A stretch of DNA of 64,000 nucleotides from Auricularia sp. M13 (GCA_037042915.1 CM073197.1:1984001-2048000); one strand, 5' to 3'; shown: positions 36,976 to 53,814, counted from the first letter of the stretch. Numbers and translations are program-made. Notes: generated from the sequence alone by a model not told the origin.

Positions 36976-39295
36976 ATGGCGCTGCTCCCATTCGTAGGAT
37001 TCGTCGCACTCATTTGGTTCATCCGCTCTCGTTTAAAATCCCGGCGGCTGCCCTTGCTCTCTCCCGTACGTACAGCAATATCACTTGTCCAAATCCGGCT
37101 GCATATCCTATCCTGGTTCTTTGCAGCCCGGCTCGAGTTTCCTCTGGGGACACGAAAAACAGGCCTTCGATGAGCCTGTTGGTAGCTTCTATGGACGCTG
37201 GTTCGATGTCTTTGGTCCTGCCTTCAAGATTGGTCAGTCTGCGTCGCGAACGGCGAGTAGGCAGAGCTTAAACACAGTCTCGCAGATGGGGCGTTAGGGG
37301 TACGTCTCTTTCATCTGTGCCCTGCCTAGTGCTCAATCTTCTTAGTTTGGGGAAATAGTCAGTCCCGCGCGTCGTTGGCTTGTTCGATTCGACGTCAACT
37401 GTGCTACTACAGCTCGTCCTGGCTGACCCTGGAGCCCTCGCGCATATATACATCAAGAAGGTATGTGCAGCTATCGACAGGCTCGCTGAGAAATTGCTTA
37501 TGCCTGCCAGACCTATGAATACAGTGTGTGTGTTCTTGTCTCACCGATATCTACTCATTTCCACCGCCATGTCATAGCCCACAGCCTCTACTTCCGCCCA
37601 CTCATCGACCGCTTGCTCGGCAAGAGTCTGGTATGGGGTACGTGAAATAATCGTTAATCTTTTTGCATTGTGCCTGAAAGTAGCGACAGTCGAAGGCGCA
37701 GAAGAACACTCCAAGATGCGGCGTATGCTCACCCCCATCTTTTCGTACGTGTTTAGTCATTCACCGACCGTAATCTAACGGAAATTCAGCGCTGAGAGCA
37801 TTAAGCAATATCGCAATGACATCGTTGAATCTGCTCATCGTTTTGAGCAAAAGCTGTCCGAGCATATTATTGCGAATGGCGGGTCAGCCACTGTCAATGC
37901 CCTCGACTGGACGTGGCGCGTGACGTGCGTGACAAAGTTCTGCAGCATTTCGCAGAGACACGCTGACCCATCGTTAGTCTGGATATCATAGGTCGCGTGG
38001 GCTTCAGCCACGACTTTGAATGCGGTGAAAGCGCAGAGGCGAAAGCCATTGCAAAAGCATGGAAAGAACAGGTCGGACTGGGCATGGACATCGGCGGGCT
38101 CATCGTAAGCTGGTGTCGTTAAGATCTGTTCCATGCTCAACCTACTTATTCCAGGCACCCTCTGTCTTCCGCGCTTTCCCTTTCATCACCGACCTACCAA
38201 TCTCGGTCATCCAAGCTCAAGGCGAAATCAAGGTCATAGTACGGGTTTGTGCACGCGTCCATTCGAAGCTTGTTGCTGCAGACTGAATCTGGTGTGCAGA
38301 ACCTGGCCGAGAAATTGATACACAATGAGGGCAAACTTTCACAAGGCAAAGATCTACTTTCCGTGCTCATCCGTGAAAATACTGCGAATGGGTATGGCGA
38401 GACAAGCGACCAGCTCCTGGATCACATCACGACATTCGTCATGGTGGGTCGTAACTTGTCGAATATCCCTCTCGTTAAAACCAAGCAGGTTGGGCACGAG
38501 ACCGTCGCTGGGACCTTGAACTATACGCTTTGGGAACTTGCGCGCCATCCAGAAGTGCAAACCAAACTTCGCAGAGAGCTACTTGCTTTTGGTGGAGAAA
38601 CGACATGGGAGGAATTGAACGGGCCTGCGTTGCCCTATCTTGATGCTGTATTGAAGGAGATGTGAGCCATGTTAACGGATGGCCATAGTCGGGATGCTCA
38701 TGTCCATTGCAGTCTGCGAGTTTGGCCACCATCGGCGCACACGGAGAAGGTTGCAGAGCACGACGACCTCATCCCGCTCAAGCTGCCCGTTCGTGGTTCG
38801 GACGGCACCTTCATTAACTCCATTCCTGTCAAGGCCGGCCAGGTCATCTACATTCCGAGCATTGCGGTCAATCGCCTGAACTCTGTATGGGGCGATGGTG
38901 ACAACTTCCGCCCTGAGCGTTGGTTGGAAGCAGATGGGCTTCCACCGGCATCGTCGCTCAATTTAGGCTGGCAGCATATATTCAGCTTCTCCCAGGGCCC
39001 ACGGAATTGCATTGGTTTTAGGATGGCGATCTATGAGTGGAAGGTATGACAGAGCACCCACTGGACGATTTGTGCTGAAGTGAGGTAGATCGTTATGCTC
39101 GCTCTCCTCCGCCGGTTTGTACTGCACGATACCGGTGCCGACATCCATTCGAAATTCAGTGCTACACTGCAACCCCGTATCAACGGTCGCGAGAAAGAGG
39201 GACCCAATCTTCCTGTGCGCGTCACACTCTTGGACGACGGTGAGTTATTTTACGCTCGTTCTACCTAAGTCTGAACCGGTGCTGTAGAATCCTAA
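36976..39295 (+). CDS. Cytochrome P450 monooxygenase
   Basis: An N-terminal membrane anchor (MALLPFVGFVALIWFIRSRL) is followed by PGSSFLWGHEKQAFDEPVGS. The four P450 signatures are present after splicing: the I-helix GHETVAGT (preceded by FVM across an intron at about 38440-38487), the K-helix KEILRVWPP (ExxR; the Ile is restored by splicing at 38661-38718), the PERF-like FRPERW and the haem loop FSFSQGPRNCIGFRMA with its Cys ligand. The last coding codons cross the intron 39240-39287 and end TAA 39293-39295. The gene has about ten short introns. The family is not assigned: mushroom-forming fungi have hundreds of P450s, and the substrate cannot be read from sequence. Its neighbours ATG26 and a 2-oxoglutarate dioxygenase suggest lipid or terpenoid tailoring, which is inference. 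Confidence 0.93.
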
Positions 39296-39374
39296 GCCTG
39301 CTTTGGTCCTCGGTTTCATCCTATCATTTTGGTCGCACAGATACATATCCACACCAACACCCAAGATATCCAAG

Positions 39375-40704
39375 TTACATCTGCGGTTCATAGTGCTCAG
39401 AAAATACCTTCTTTGAGAAATCGCCGAAAGTCGTAACGCCGTCCTCAGTGGTCGCGAGCACCTGCTCAACGTTTGGCTGCATGAATAATGCGAAGGTCTC
39501 GCGCGAAATCTTGGATGAGTTTTCTCCGCCATGCCCAACATGTACGAAGTGAGGTGTTGCCCGTAACCGGCCCTCTGTCGCAATTTCTAGTGCTTCGCCG
39601 GTTTGAAAAGCAAGCGAATCAATCGGTATGTTTGCTTTCGCGACCACTCCGCCTCTGGTCTTGATGTAGAGACCGCTAGCCGGCGAAGGCGACGGGACGA
39701 CTTGCGGAGGAATGCCTTCAAGAAGGTACATCGCGGAGCAGAGACCGGTAAGAATCGAATGGTCGAGATGCATGCCACACCTATGTCGGCGTCAGCTTCG
39801 TTGTAACAGTTGGGAATCTGCGGACCAGGAATCAAGAGCTTCTGACTTCGGGGCATCTGCTGAAGGCGGGAAGTAGTGCAACAGACGCCCTTTTGTTGTC
39901 TTGGACTGCGAAATCATGTCTGGAAGAGAAACAGTGGCGTCCTTCATCCGCGCCCCCACTGACACCTCCATCAGCATTTATCATGAACAAAGAACAATGC
40001 AGCATACCAAATGGTTGGCAAGCCTTAGCGAGGAGGATGCCCACGTCGAAGACGAACCTTCCTAGGCTCTTGAAGGCTTGTTCCAGTTCGGTTTTCTTAG
40101 GCCATACATTCCGCCCGTAGTATTCAGGGAATTCAACGCGTAGCTCCTCGGCCACGTCAGGTGAATCTACGATCGGATTGGCGTAGTAGGATCCCTTCAG
40201 CGTATCTGTCATTTCGTTGGTTTTCTCGTTGGAGGCGCGCCAATGTTCATGACCTACCTGGTTGTCCATTCATAATTTCCTACTCGACATTAGTAGTTGA
40301 TTTTTACGATAAGATCGTTCTACCTTTCCATGAGACCATCCAAAGCTACGATACAAAAGAGACCGTCAGCAAGGCCCTCTTGGGATAGGTGCCACATTAC
40401 CTATATCGGCTTGAAGCATCGACACAGGTCTCCTTCTCTGCGTCGTCCAGCGCAGCGAATTCGTATGCGATGCGAAGAAGCTTCTCCCGTAGTAAGGGAT
40501 ATTCCTTGGGCAGGTCGGTCACAATAATGAGACCCAAGCAATCTGCGTCTGAACCGAAGGCTCGTTCGATCTGTGTCTGCAGTTTCTCGGGCGCATGAAC
40601 AAGGTCGTGGTAGGAAATTGATACGGGCGCGGCGATAATGGACTCGAAAGCCTGTTGACTATGATAAGTACTGACTGTACATGGCACCCGAGCTTTAGTA
40701 CCAT
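39375..40704 (-). CDS. 2-oxoglutarate/Fe(II)-dependent dioxygenase
   Basis: The fold and metal site of the isopenicillin N synthase-like group are visible. The N-terminal part reads AAPVSISYHDLVHAPEKLQT and CLGLIIVTDLPKEYPLLREK (the usual substrate-side helix region), then WRASNEKTNEMTDTLKGSYY and VWPKKTELEQAFKSLGRFVF. The jelly-roll part has HLDHSILTGL (HxD iron ligands), TPHFVHVGHG (distal His) and ISRETFALFMQPN with the arginine that should bind 2-oxoglutarate. The only ATG that leads into this frame, at 40704, is followed at once by an intron (GTACTA..CAACAG), so the first coding exon would be the start codon alone. The substrate is unknown. It is convergent with the P450 (80 bases between stops). 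The region between the two halves (39780-40300) contains introns whose edges are approximate. Confidence 0.85.
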
Positions 40705-40846
40705 AGAGAGGTCGTGAGACGAGATCAAGCCACAATATGGTTGCTGCTCCGCGCGCCGTGAGCCGGATCTAATCAATACTTTATCTGGTCTAGATCCTGA
40801 GGTCCATAAAATACAAGGCAATGCGCTATTATACAGGATGCAAAGA

Positions 40847-43800
40847 CTATGCAGGACCCAGTGCCTCTCGCGGTAGGACAATATTTGCGCTCGTAAGAGC
40901 CGAACGAAGAGAATTGCCGGATTCATCGATCGAGCGCAGAAACCTCAACAACTGACGACACAAATCCCAATCGCGCGCATCCTTCGCCTTCTTGAGTAGC
41001 CGAATGGCGTCTTCGTTGGACTCGTCGAGCTGCTCGAGGTTGTGCAAAACAAGGAGATAGGAACCAGCAGTCTTCAGGCGATCCATGCGAATGCAGGTCT
41101 AAGGAGGCGATGTGTTAGCTTATTGCACTCGTGAAACGAGCATGCTGGCAAACCTCAAATAAAGCTTTGGGATTTCCGACTATGTCGAAAAGTCTGCGCC
41201 ATCTTGTAACTTCGGTCTTGCGCGCACAGCCGACCACGACTTCAAGACAGTCGTCGAAATAATCGAGAAACTCGATCACGCTGGCCAGCAAGGTCTTTTC
41301 CGTGGTAACCACGATAGACGGGGCCCCGTCGGTCTCCGGCTCAGTCTCAGTCTCGGACTCTAGGACCGTATAAAGCAGTATTTCGAGTGCATGCGCGAAG
41401 AAGACGAGATGTTGATAATGAGTGGCAAATTGGACGGCTTCGCGCAGCTGAGCATGGTCGAGGTGGAAACGCAGAACATGGTGGATGAATAGATGCGTCT
41501 AATGGCAGTCAGACGCGTGCGACAGAAATTCCCCGCAATAGGAGCTACTCACCGAGCTGACGATGCGGAACATTACGAAAGGCAAGGACGATCTAGATGC
41601 GACTTCGTACTCGACACCGATAATAATGCCTTTGTCCATCAGGACAGCTGCGAAGAGCGTCAGGCGCACAAAATAAAAATGCCTGCTAAGCACCACACAA
41701 AGGATAGAAGTCCAGCGGAATATTGACGCTTTCATTCACGCGCACGTACGCATCGCGCTTCTCGTCGATCGTGACGGCCTCGATTGTCAATGCATCCAGC
41801 CAAACGCGGATACCCCTGCCGTCGTAGCCCCATAGCGAGTTTTCAAGGGCACCGATTCCCCGCAAGTGGATCCAACAGAACTCGATCCGGTCAGCGAGAA
41901 TTTGCATGTCGTATTTGACCTCTTCAGAGCCAGCCTACACGCGGACATTTAGTGCACCGAAGCGCAGAGTACGGACGTAATCACCTTTCGAGGTCTGAGG
42001 AGCACCAGCTTTGGGCCAACGAGGAGCAAAATGGTAGCAACCGCAAGGTCGTCCACCGGATCACCAAGCTCTGCAACACTTCAGTAGGTGATGGCCATTG
42101 GCCCTAATACGTACGTTTCTGAATTCCAGGAATCATCCAGCTCATTCCTCTGACCACATTTGGTGTCGACACGATGCCATCAAAACTAATGCTTCCACAC
42201 AGGTGCAACTTTATGGCGTCCGAGGTGGGCACGATGAGATAGTGGTAAAGCGTGTTGTCCGCCGTGTAGACCAATAATGTGTTGTCCACGAGCGAAATGA
42301 GAACGATGGGGCTTTGGAAAACCTCTCGGCAGACCACATTCTGCGGCGCCAGCTCCAGATCGCGCGAATATAATCGCAACTGAGAGCCATGTATCAGTAA
42401 GCAGGTCGAGGGAGGCCAGACAAGGAAATGAATCCATACCTGATAGGACTTCCCCATCTCAACGGCCGCGACGAGCACATGGTAGAACCACAGAAGGCCG
42501 CCGCGAACCTGAAACGCCTGTTCCTGTCCCTCGTCGCCAAACATCTTCCAGCGCCCAGACGCAGTGCTGTAGTGAATGAGCCCATTGCGACCTGCACAGG
42601 CGATGAGTCGCCCGTCGGTACTGATACTGGCATATCGAATTGGCCAATTCGAAGCGATGTAAGTGAGCGGGAGCTAAGATTCCAGTGAGCACGCGTGCTG
42701 ACGTGGGAGCTTCAAGCAGCGCACCTTGATATGCTGCCAGACGTCTGCTTCGGGGTTGATGACACTCATGTCAGGCTGGTCTGCACCCCGATACACAAGC
42801 ACACGATCATCCATGAGGAGGAGGGCGTAGCGTGTGTTATCCTTGATGTTGTGTAAGCATTTGAACTTTGTGCAATAAAAATTGGAGACTAACCGGCGCG
42901 TGCTGCCCGGTAATGGCGCTTTTGGCAAATGGTATGGAGAATAACTGCAAATCGGCTGGCGCGTAGTCAATGTTTGATAGCATATCAGATGAGCTCCGCA
43001 TACATGCACTATCTCGTGGTGCTAGCAGCATAAGTTCTAAGTTGCCTGGTATCCAGAACTGATTGAGGTGTCACTATACAATCGCCTTTACGATGATATT
43101 CAGACTCACCAAGCTAAGAACGCCTTGCATAAACATGTCGGAAAAGCTGCGTGCAGTCATTGTCAGGAAAGCGCCATAGAGAGTACAAATTGAACGCGCG
43201 AACCTTGGGTTATCCTCTTCGACACCCACGCCGTTTGCTAAACACCGCCCGGAGACGCTCCAAATGGACCATCCGCCGGCCCATCCTACAGCCAACGCAT
43301 ACCCATCCGAAGTCCACTCGAGAGATTTTACTGGCCCCGGAGGCTGCGCGGGTGGTGGTGGTGGGCGTAACAGCATGTGCGGCAGCGATTGAACATGCTG
43401 TCCTTGGGGAACGTCGGACAACTCGACGAGTCCATTGCTGAGTCCAATGGCGATGATGGAGAACTTGGCATTGACCGCCGCGCATGTCGCACGCGACGGG
43501 AGTCAGACTGGATGATTGGTGGTGTGGCAACTGCAGGGAATGGGCTGCCGTTGAGCACTGGTGTGCTGGGCCGCGGGCTTGATGTCGAGGAATTGTAGAG
43601 TGCGACGCCAGTTAAGTTTACTCTGCTGGCAGGAGAATCACCTGTCAGGTCAATTGCACTGGACGCCTGCGTGGGCGCGTGAGATATAACAGAGGTGAAA
43701 ATAGAATAAGGACGTTTTGCTCCAGTTGGTCTTGAGAGCTCGCGCTATTCGTCGTGGAATCGAATGCTTCCCGGACTTTCACGAAGTACGCGCAGCCGTC

Positions 43801-44716
43801 AGAGGTTATCCAGACGTCAGCGTCGAGAGGTCGCGAATGGACGATTGATTGGACAAGAACATCTTGTGTCGAAAGTGAGCATGCTATTCGTTTCGCAGAA
43901 CGAAAGCCGACCTTCATTGATATTGATGAGCCAGTCCATGTCTTTCACAGGAACTGCCCAGCCTTCAGCGTCTATTGGTCTCGCTGGGCTAAGTGGTGTC
44001 TGCAGCTCCTCCTCTTCTTCATTTCCGGGCCAAGGTATCCGCTGCACTGCAGCCGGGTCGGCCGTCGAGAAAACGATGTGGGTTGGGCGCAGGGAGACGC
44101 TGGCATACGGCTCAGCCACTTCCAAAAAATTGCGCGTGGTAGGACGCACCATATGATACCACCATCGATAGCTACTACGCCTTCGAGCTCAAGCTCTATG
44201 CGCTGCAACGGGATTGCCTCGCCTGGGCCAGGAAGGAAGAGACGCGAACCCGATGCCCGTGGTGCCTTTGACGCGTCGTATGGTGTCTGGGTAGTGTCTG
44301 AAGAGTAGTGCACGGCCACTAGCAAGATATGCGATTTGTCTGTCTATCTCATACGAGTCAGATGAGTTGGCATGTAGCGCTGGACGACGGGGGAGCGCAC
44401 CTCGATGACGAGTTTGCTGGCGTCCTGCGCCCAGTGCACGGTCCTGTTCTCGCCGTGTTCCTGCAGCGAGACGACCATACGAGCTAGGTGCGCGACTACG
44501 GCAGTGGGCTGGGAAAATGAAGCGACTGAGGGACAGAAGCGCGCGAGCACCGGGCGGACGCACCCTGACGCGCCAGAGCGAGACGCCGCTGCGCGAAACG
44601 GTGCAGAAGAGGGACTTGCGCGGGCTCGGACACAGCGCTATAATCTCGTCGTCGTTCCCCGGGGGCACGGCCGTGGCTTGCGCGAGCTTGCGCGCAACGC
44701 CAGTGGGGAAGTACAT
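40847..44716 (-). CDS. RIC1: RIC1, subunit of the Ric1-Rgp1 Ypt6/Rab6 exchange factor
   Basis: The protein begins MYFPTGVARKLAQATAVPPG, EIIALCPSPRKSLFCTVSRS and GVSLWRVR, a start shared by fungal and animal RIC1. WD-type beta-propeller segments follow (HGENRTVHWAQDASKLVIEV, SLEWTSDGYALAVGWAGGWS and, at about 42350, LRLYSRDLELAPQNVVCREV with VDNTLLVYTADNTLYHY). The C-terminal helical RIC1 domain is read as FVHWLQ-like pieces HYQHLVFFAHALEILLYTVL, LLASVIEFLDYFDDCLEVVV, then LKTAGSYLLVLHNLEQLDES and RDWDLCRQLLRFLRSIDESG. With Rgp1 it activates the Golgi Rab Ypt6/Rab6 in endosome-to-Golgi traffic. Start 44716, stop 40847. The start codon faces the severin gene at a distance of only 56 bases. Confidence 0.93.
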
Positions 44717-44772
44717 GGCAGCAGTGGACAAGCGCCCAAGTCCGAATCCGCGGCTTGCACTCATTTCATCAT
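44717..44772. promoter_or_regulatory. Very short divergent interval between RIC1 and severin
   Basis: Only 56 bases separate the opposed start codons at 44716 (minus) and 44773 (plus). The core promoters or 5' untranslated regions of the two genes must overlap, or lie inside the opposite gene. Confidence 0.55.
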
Positions 44773-46229
44773 CATGGCTGAGCACGATCCCCATCTCACC
44801 CGGCTAGAAGAGCGCAAGATCGAGGGCAGCAACATTGAATTATTCGGCTCAGAGGTGCGCCATGCAGCATACAGCCCTTGGATCGGTCACTAAGTCGGCC
44901 TGTAGATCGAGACGCGCGTTAGAGAGCACGCCGGCGACAAAGAACCCGCCTGGGACAACGCTGGCCAGAAGCCTGGCACAGAGATATGGCGTATAGAACA
45001 GTTCAAGGTGGTCCCATGGCCAGACAAGAACAAGGGTACCTTCTACAGCGGCGATTCGTACATCGTCCTCCATGTACGACACCACTCAACCTGGCCCCAT
45101 CTCATGCACTATCTAATCTGGTTTTTCCATTTAGACACACAAAAAGGATCCAGACTCTGAGAAGCTTTCCTTCAACCTACACTTCTGGCTGGGGGAGGAT
45201 ACAACGTGAGTACGCCAAGCAGGATGTATGCACCATTGCTGACCAGCCATTATGCAGACAAGACGAGTAAATCAAGGATCCTCTAAGATAAATGCTTGCT
45301 AAATGAGTATTTTTCAAGAGCTGGAACTGCTGCGTACAAGACAGTGGAGTTGGATGATCACTTACATGGCGAACCTGTTGAATATCGCGAGGTTCAAGGA
45401 TACGAAAGCCCTGGTCAGCCAAACACTGCAATGTATATGCCAGCTAATCATCATATGCTGCAGAATTTCTTTCCTATTTTCCTTCATTTAGCTGTCTCAA
45501 GGGCGGTGTAGCCAGCGGATTCCACCATGTGACCGACCCACCGCCTCCCAACGTCTTCAAACTGTACCACATTGTCGCGCCGACGGGCGGTGCGCCTTCG
45601 CATGTCATTGTGCGCGAAGTCTCCCCGAAGTCCTCACTATCCTACGGCGACGTCTACGTCCTGGACAGAGGGTTAGTGAACGAAGTCGCAGGTACTCTGA
45701 CACTGAGAGCTACGTAAACTGATCGTTCAATCGCAGAACGGATATATTGCAATTTAACATGCAAGGCTCCTCGGGGAAGGAGCGGTTCAAGGCCGGCGAC
45801 TTCGCTCGCTCGCTCTCCAACTCGCGCGCAGGGATCAGCTGCCCGGTGACCGTCTCTGAGCAAGGTGCGCCCGGCGCGGGAAGTTTCCTCGCAGCCTTGG
45901 GCATTACCGCGGACCAGCTTCCTCGTGCGCCGCCTCCTGCGCCGCACAAGTCCCAGCTCTTCCGAATCAGCGACCAGGACGGCTTTACCGATGTCGGCGA
46001 TGCTCGGAGGGAGGGCCTCGACAGCAACGACGCGTTTATCGTTTACGCGCACAACCCGCCCGCAATCTTTGTCTGGATTGGATCGAATGCCAGTAGTACT
46101 GAGAGAAAGACTGCGCTACGATATGGCCAAAGGTTCCTGGAAGGGAAGGCGGAAGAGAAGGGCACTTCCCTCGTGCGCATCTCCGAGGGTCGTGAGACCC
46201 CAGCCTTCCTGGCCGCTTTGCAGGCCTAA
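44773..46229 (+). CDS. Severin/fragmin-type gelsolin-repeat actin-binding protein
   Basis: The product begins [20 protein letters not shown]. Gelsolin repeat 1 reads [33 protein letters not shown] and [20 protein letters not shown], then [20 protein letters not shown] and [14 protein letters not shown]. Repeats 2 and 3 are in the later exons: [22 protein letters not shown], then [17 protein letters not shown] and [20 protein letters not shown]. Three repeats in about 370-380 residues is the size of severin, fragmin or CapG, which cap and sever F-actin in a calcium-dependent way. Introns of 45-60 bases split it into about six exons. The last exon ends [13 protein letters not shown] at TAA 46227-46229. 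It is convergent with MCM3, 123 bases apart. Confidence 0.94.
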
Positions 46230-46352
46230 TGACACGGACAAAGAATGTACCATATTGATGTTGTACGACCAATTTCACTCTGTATGTATGGGTGAGTCCG
46301 AGATGAGATAGCATATATTGTAAGAAATACATCAGCACGACAGCAAAAGAAT

Positions 46353-49069
<2,717 letters not shown>

Positions 49070-49577
49070 AGTACGCGTCTGGGTGGGAGCTGCGGAGTGT
49101 CGGAGAACGAAAGGGCGACTCGGATTCAGCAACCGCCACCAAAGCGCTTCCTTTCCTTTCATTGCAGGCTGAGTGAGAGGTTACTCTGCTCGTATGTAAA
49201 CGTGTTTTGCGCGGTTTTCTGTCGTCGCACACAGGCTCTATGTATAAATGCATGGCTCAGACTCGTACGGGAGCTCAACGAGACAAGATTATTTGCTATG
49301 GCAGAACAGGTCTAAAGTTGTGCTGGTAGACCAAACCCAGGTTTCGTGAGAAATCGTAAAATGTACATGATTGGAGGAGGACGTGCCAAAGCACTCACTC
49401 AATTGCGGACGGTCGTTCGTAAATATGCCTTGTGAAGCATTCGATAAGTTAAAACTTTGGATAGAAGAGGTGATCACCAAAGAAATGTCATTATCAAATA
49501 TTGCATAGGTGGGATGCGGTTGCCCGGTGCCCGATGGTTGCATGTTGTGGACGGCGGTAAGGAAAGAGTCTAGGTAT
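49070..49577. other. Intergenic region: MCM3 promoter and 3' end of the CBS-PB1 gene
   Basis: About 500 bases between two minus-strand genes. Apart from the ACGCGT site I see no gene or repeat. An open frame across its right part is a continuation of shadow frames of the CBS-PB1 gene. Confidence 0.5.
49073..49078 (-). promoter_or_regulatory. MluI cell-cycle box (ACGCGT) next to the MCM3 start
   Basis: The palindrome ACGCGT sits 4 bases before the MCM3 start codon. MCB elements bound by MBF control many replication genes at G1/S in yeasts. A single hit so near the ATG may be chance or part of the 5' leader. Confidence 0.3.
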
Positions 49578-51845
49578 CTAATCGCTCGTGAGCCGGGAGA
49601 TCGTGAAGACGGTGATGATGACGACTCCGAGGAAGCCGATGCTCGCGGGGAGCACATATTCCTTTGGCAGGACACCGAAAAGCTTCTCCTCTTCGACGGG
49701 AGCTGGCGGTGGCGGCGGGGCGGGGACGGGCTCCTTCTCCTTCTCGGCCTCGACGGGCGTCTCGATCTTAGCGGCGGGCGCAGGGATGGCAGCGAGCTCC
49801 CACGACTTGCCGCCATGGACGAAGAGGACGACGCGGTCGACGCGGTGCGCGCGCGCGAGGTCGACGGCGTCACGCACGTCCGAGTCCTGCGTGATGTACA
49901 CCGCGTCGCCGTCCGAGTCGGTGTACGCGAGGTGGAAATCGTTCGGGTCCGGCTTGGGCGCGTCCGCGTCGCGGTGCGTGAGGAATGGGTCGAGCGCGAG
50001 CTTGCCCGTGATGATCTCGCGCAAGTTCTCGTAGTGGTCGCTACGCGCCTGGAAGCGGTGCGTGCGCCCCGACGGCGTGCTGAACTTGAAGACGTACGTG
50101 CCGTCGTCCACTGGCACCTGGCCGATCTTGCTCGAAGTCACGGTGGAGATGGCGCCTGCAAGACGCGCGCCGCCGTGCAGCGACATATGGATCTTCGTCC
50201 ATGACAGACGCAGAGTCGTCTGGGTGGAGTTCAGAGTCGAAGCGGGAGAGTCCTGCGCTGCCCGGCATAGGCGGCGGCGTCTGGACGATGTCGCCGCGAG
50301 GAAGGCCAGAACCTGACATGACGGACTCGGTGTCGTGGTCTGGGCCGCCGAGGGAGTCGAAGAAACGACTCCAGACGGGTCCACCGTTCTCCTCTTGGTT
50401 AACACCAGACTCTGCACCCATGGTGTTCATCTAGTAAGCAGTTTATTACCTGGGACAAATGCATGATTTGAGGCACTTACGTGTTCCAAAGTTGCGTAGG
50501 TCAGTTTGAGGACATCCACGATCGCCACGAGTCGCCCGTCGGACTCGATGACAGGAAGGTTGAGGTAGCGTCCATCTGGAACGCGATGAGCAAAGTATAC
50601 GGGCGGAGACAAATAACGCACTGTGCATCTTCTTCAGCGCGTCTTGAACTGTCATCGTCGGGGGAGCGACGTCAGGGTGCGGCGTCATCACGCGGACGAC
50701 GCTGCAGCGACCAGGGTCAAGGCCGGCGGCAATGACACGCAGGACGACGTCTTTGCTCGTGAAGATACCCACGATCCTCTCCTCAAGACCGTTCTTCTCC
50801 ATCACGCACACGGCGGTTGTGCGATATTCCTTCATGAGCTTCGTCGCCTCGCGCACAGTCGAGCGCGGGCCTACGGTGGCAGGGTTCGTGCGCGAGTCCA
50901 TGACGCTGGTGAGGTCGGGCAGGGCTGTCTTCTCGCGTAGCGCTTCGACATAGGCGAGCATTGCTGCCGCCTGGGGGTTGGCGGCCAGACCAGCGCCGAG
51001 CTCAGACTGCACGCCCTCGAGCGCGTTGTAAAGCTTGAGCGAGGCCGAGGAGCCGCGCTCGACCTTTTCGAGGGCCTCGTGGAAGACCTTTGTGATGTCG
51101 AGCAGACCGACGACATTGCCGTCTTCGTTGCACACGGGCTGGAACGCGTGCAGGGATAAGAATCAAGGAGACCTCTGGGATAAAGAGCCCACATACCAGG
51201 TGACGGAAGTGACGCTGAACCATGAGTTCGAGAGCCTCCGTCGCGCCGGTAGTGTCGCGGGTGACCATTGGGTTGCGCGTCATGATCGCGCTGACGGGCG
51301 TGTTTCGCGGGTCGAGGCCCTCTGCCGCGACCTGGAAGGGGGCGCGTCAGGACGACGGGCGAGCGTGAAAGGAAAACGCGACGCACGCGATAGGCCAGGT
51401 CCTTTGCGGTGAAAATTCCGCTGAGGCCCTCCTCGTCGTCGACGACGAGCACGCAGTCCGTGCGCTTGGCTGCGCAGAGCTGGCTGGCGTCGGAGACGGT
51501 CATGGACTCTGGGACGGTGAGGGCTGGGCTGGGCTTGAGGGCAGCGACGGTGCCCTTCTGGACGGTCTTTCCTGGGCGCTTCCTGCTGGCGAGGCTCTGG
51601 GTGGTGGAGATGGTGCGCTTGCGCGAGAGCTCGGACTCGATCTTCTTGCGGATGGCCTCGTCCTTGCGGTTCTGCTTGCGGCGCGTGTCGCTGATGCCGC
51701 CGCTGGGGCTCGACGCGGACAGCTGCGACATCGGCGTCGGCGGCTGGCGCGGCGGCACGGGCGACGTCGAGCGTTCTGGCGGGAACGAGACCTGGTTCTT
51801 GCCCGGCGCCGACGTCGACGCGGGGATAGGGATGCGGCTGGACAT
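49578..51845 (-). CDS. CBS-domain/PB1-domain membrane protein, Mug70-like
   Basis: The leader MSSRIPIPASTSAPGKNQVS is Ser/Pro-rich and basic. At least four CBS motifs follow: ALTVPESMTVSDASQLCAAK with GLSGIFTAKDLAYRV, DPRNTPVSAIMTRNPMVT, VMDSRTNPATVGPRSTVREA with RIVGIFTSKDVVLRVIAAG, and VVRVMTPHPDVAPPTMTVQD with DGRLVAIVDVLKLTYATLE. Next comes a PB1-type domain (DGTYVFKFSTPSGRTHRFQA ... FHLAYTDSDGDAVYITQDSD). The protein ends in a Pro/Glu-rich linker and one hydrophobic helix, YVLPASIGFLGVVIITVFTI, stopping at 49578. CBS pairs bind adenosyl nucleotides. Fission-yeast Mug70 has the same CBS-PB1 order and its function is poorly known. Start 51845, facing LPD1 across 58 bases. Small introns lie near 51330-51400, 51140-51190, 50590-50625 and 50430-50480. 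Confidence 0.88.
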
Positions 51846-51903
51846 TGCCACGGTCAACCGACGCTCGCAGCCCGGCACTTGCCTTTCCGCTTTTCTCATC
51901 CAA
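51846..51903. promoter_or_regulatory. Very short divergent interval between the CBS-PB1 gene and LPD1
   Basis: Only 58 bases lie between the start codons at 51845 (minus) and 51904 (plus). The interval is too short for two full separate promoters. Confidence 0.55.
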
Positions 51904-53814
<1,911 letters not shown>

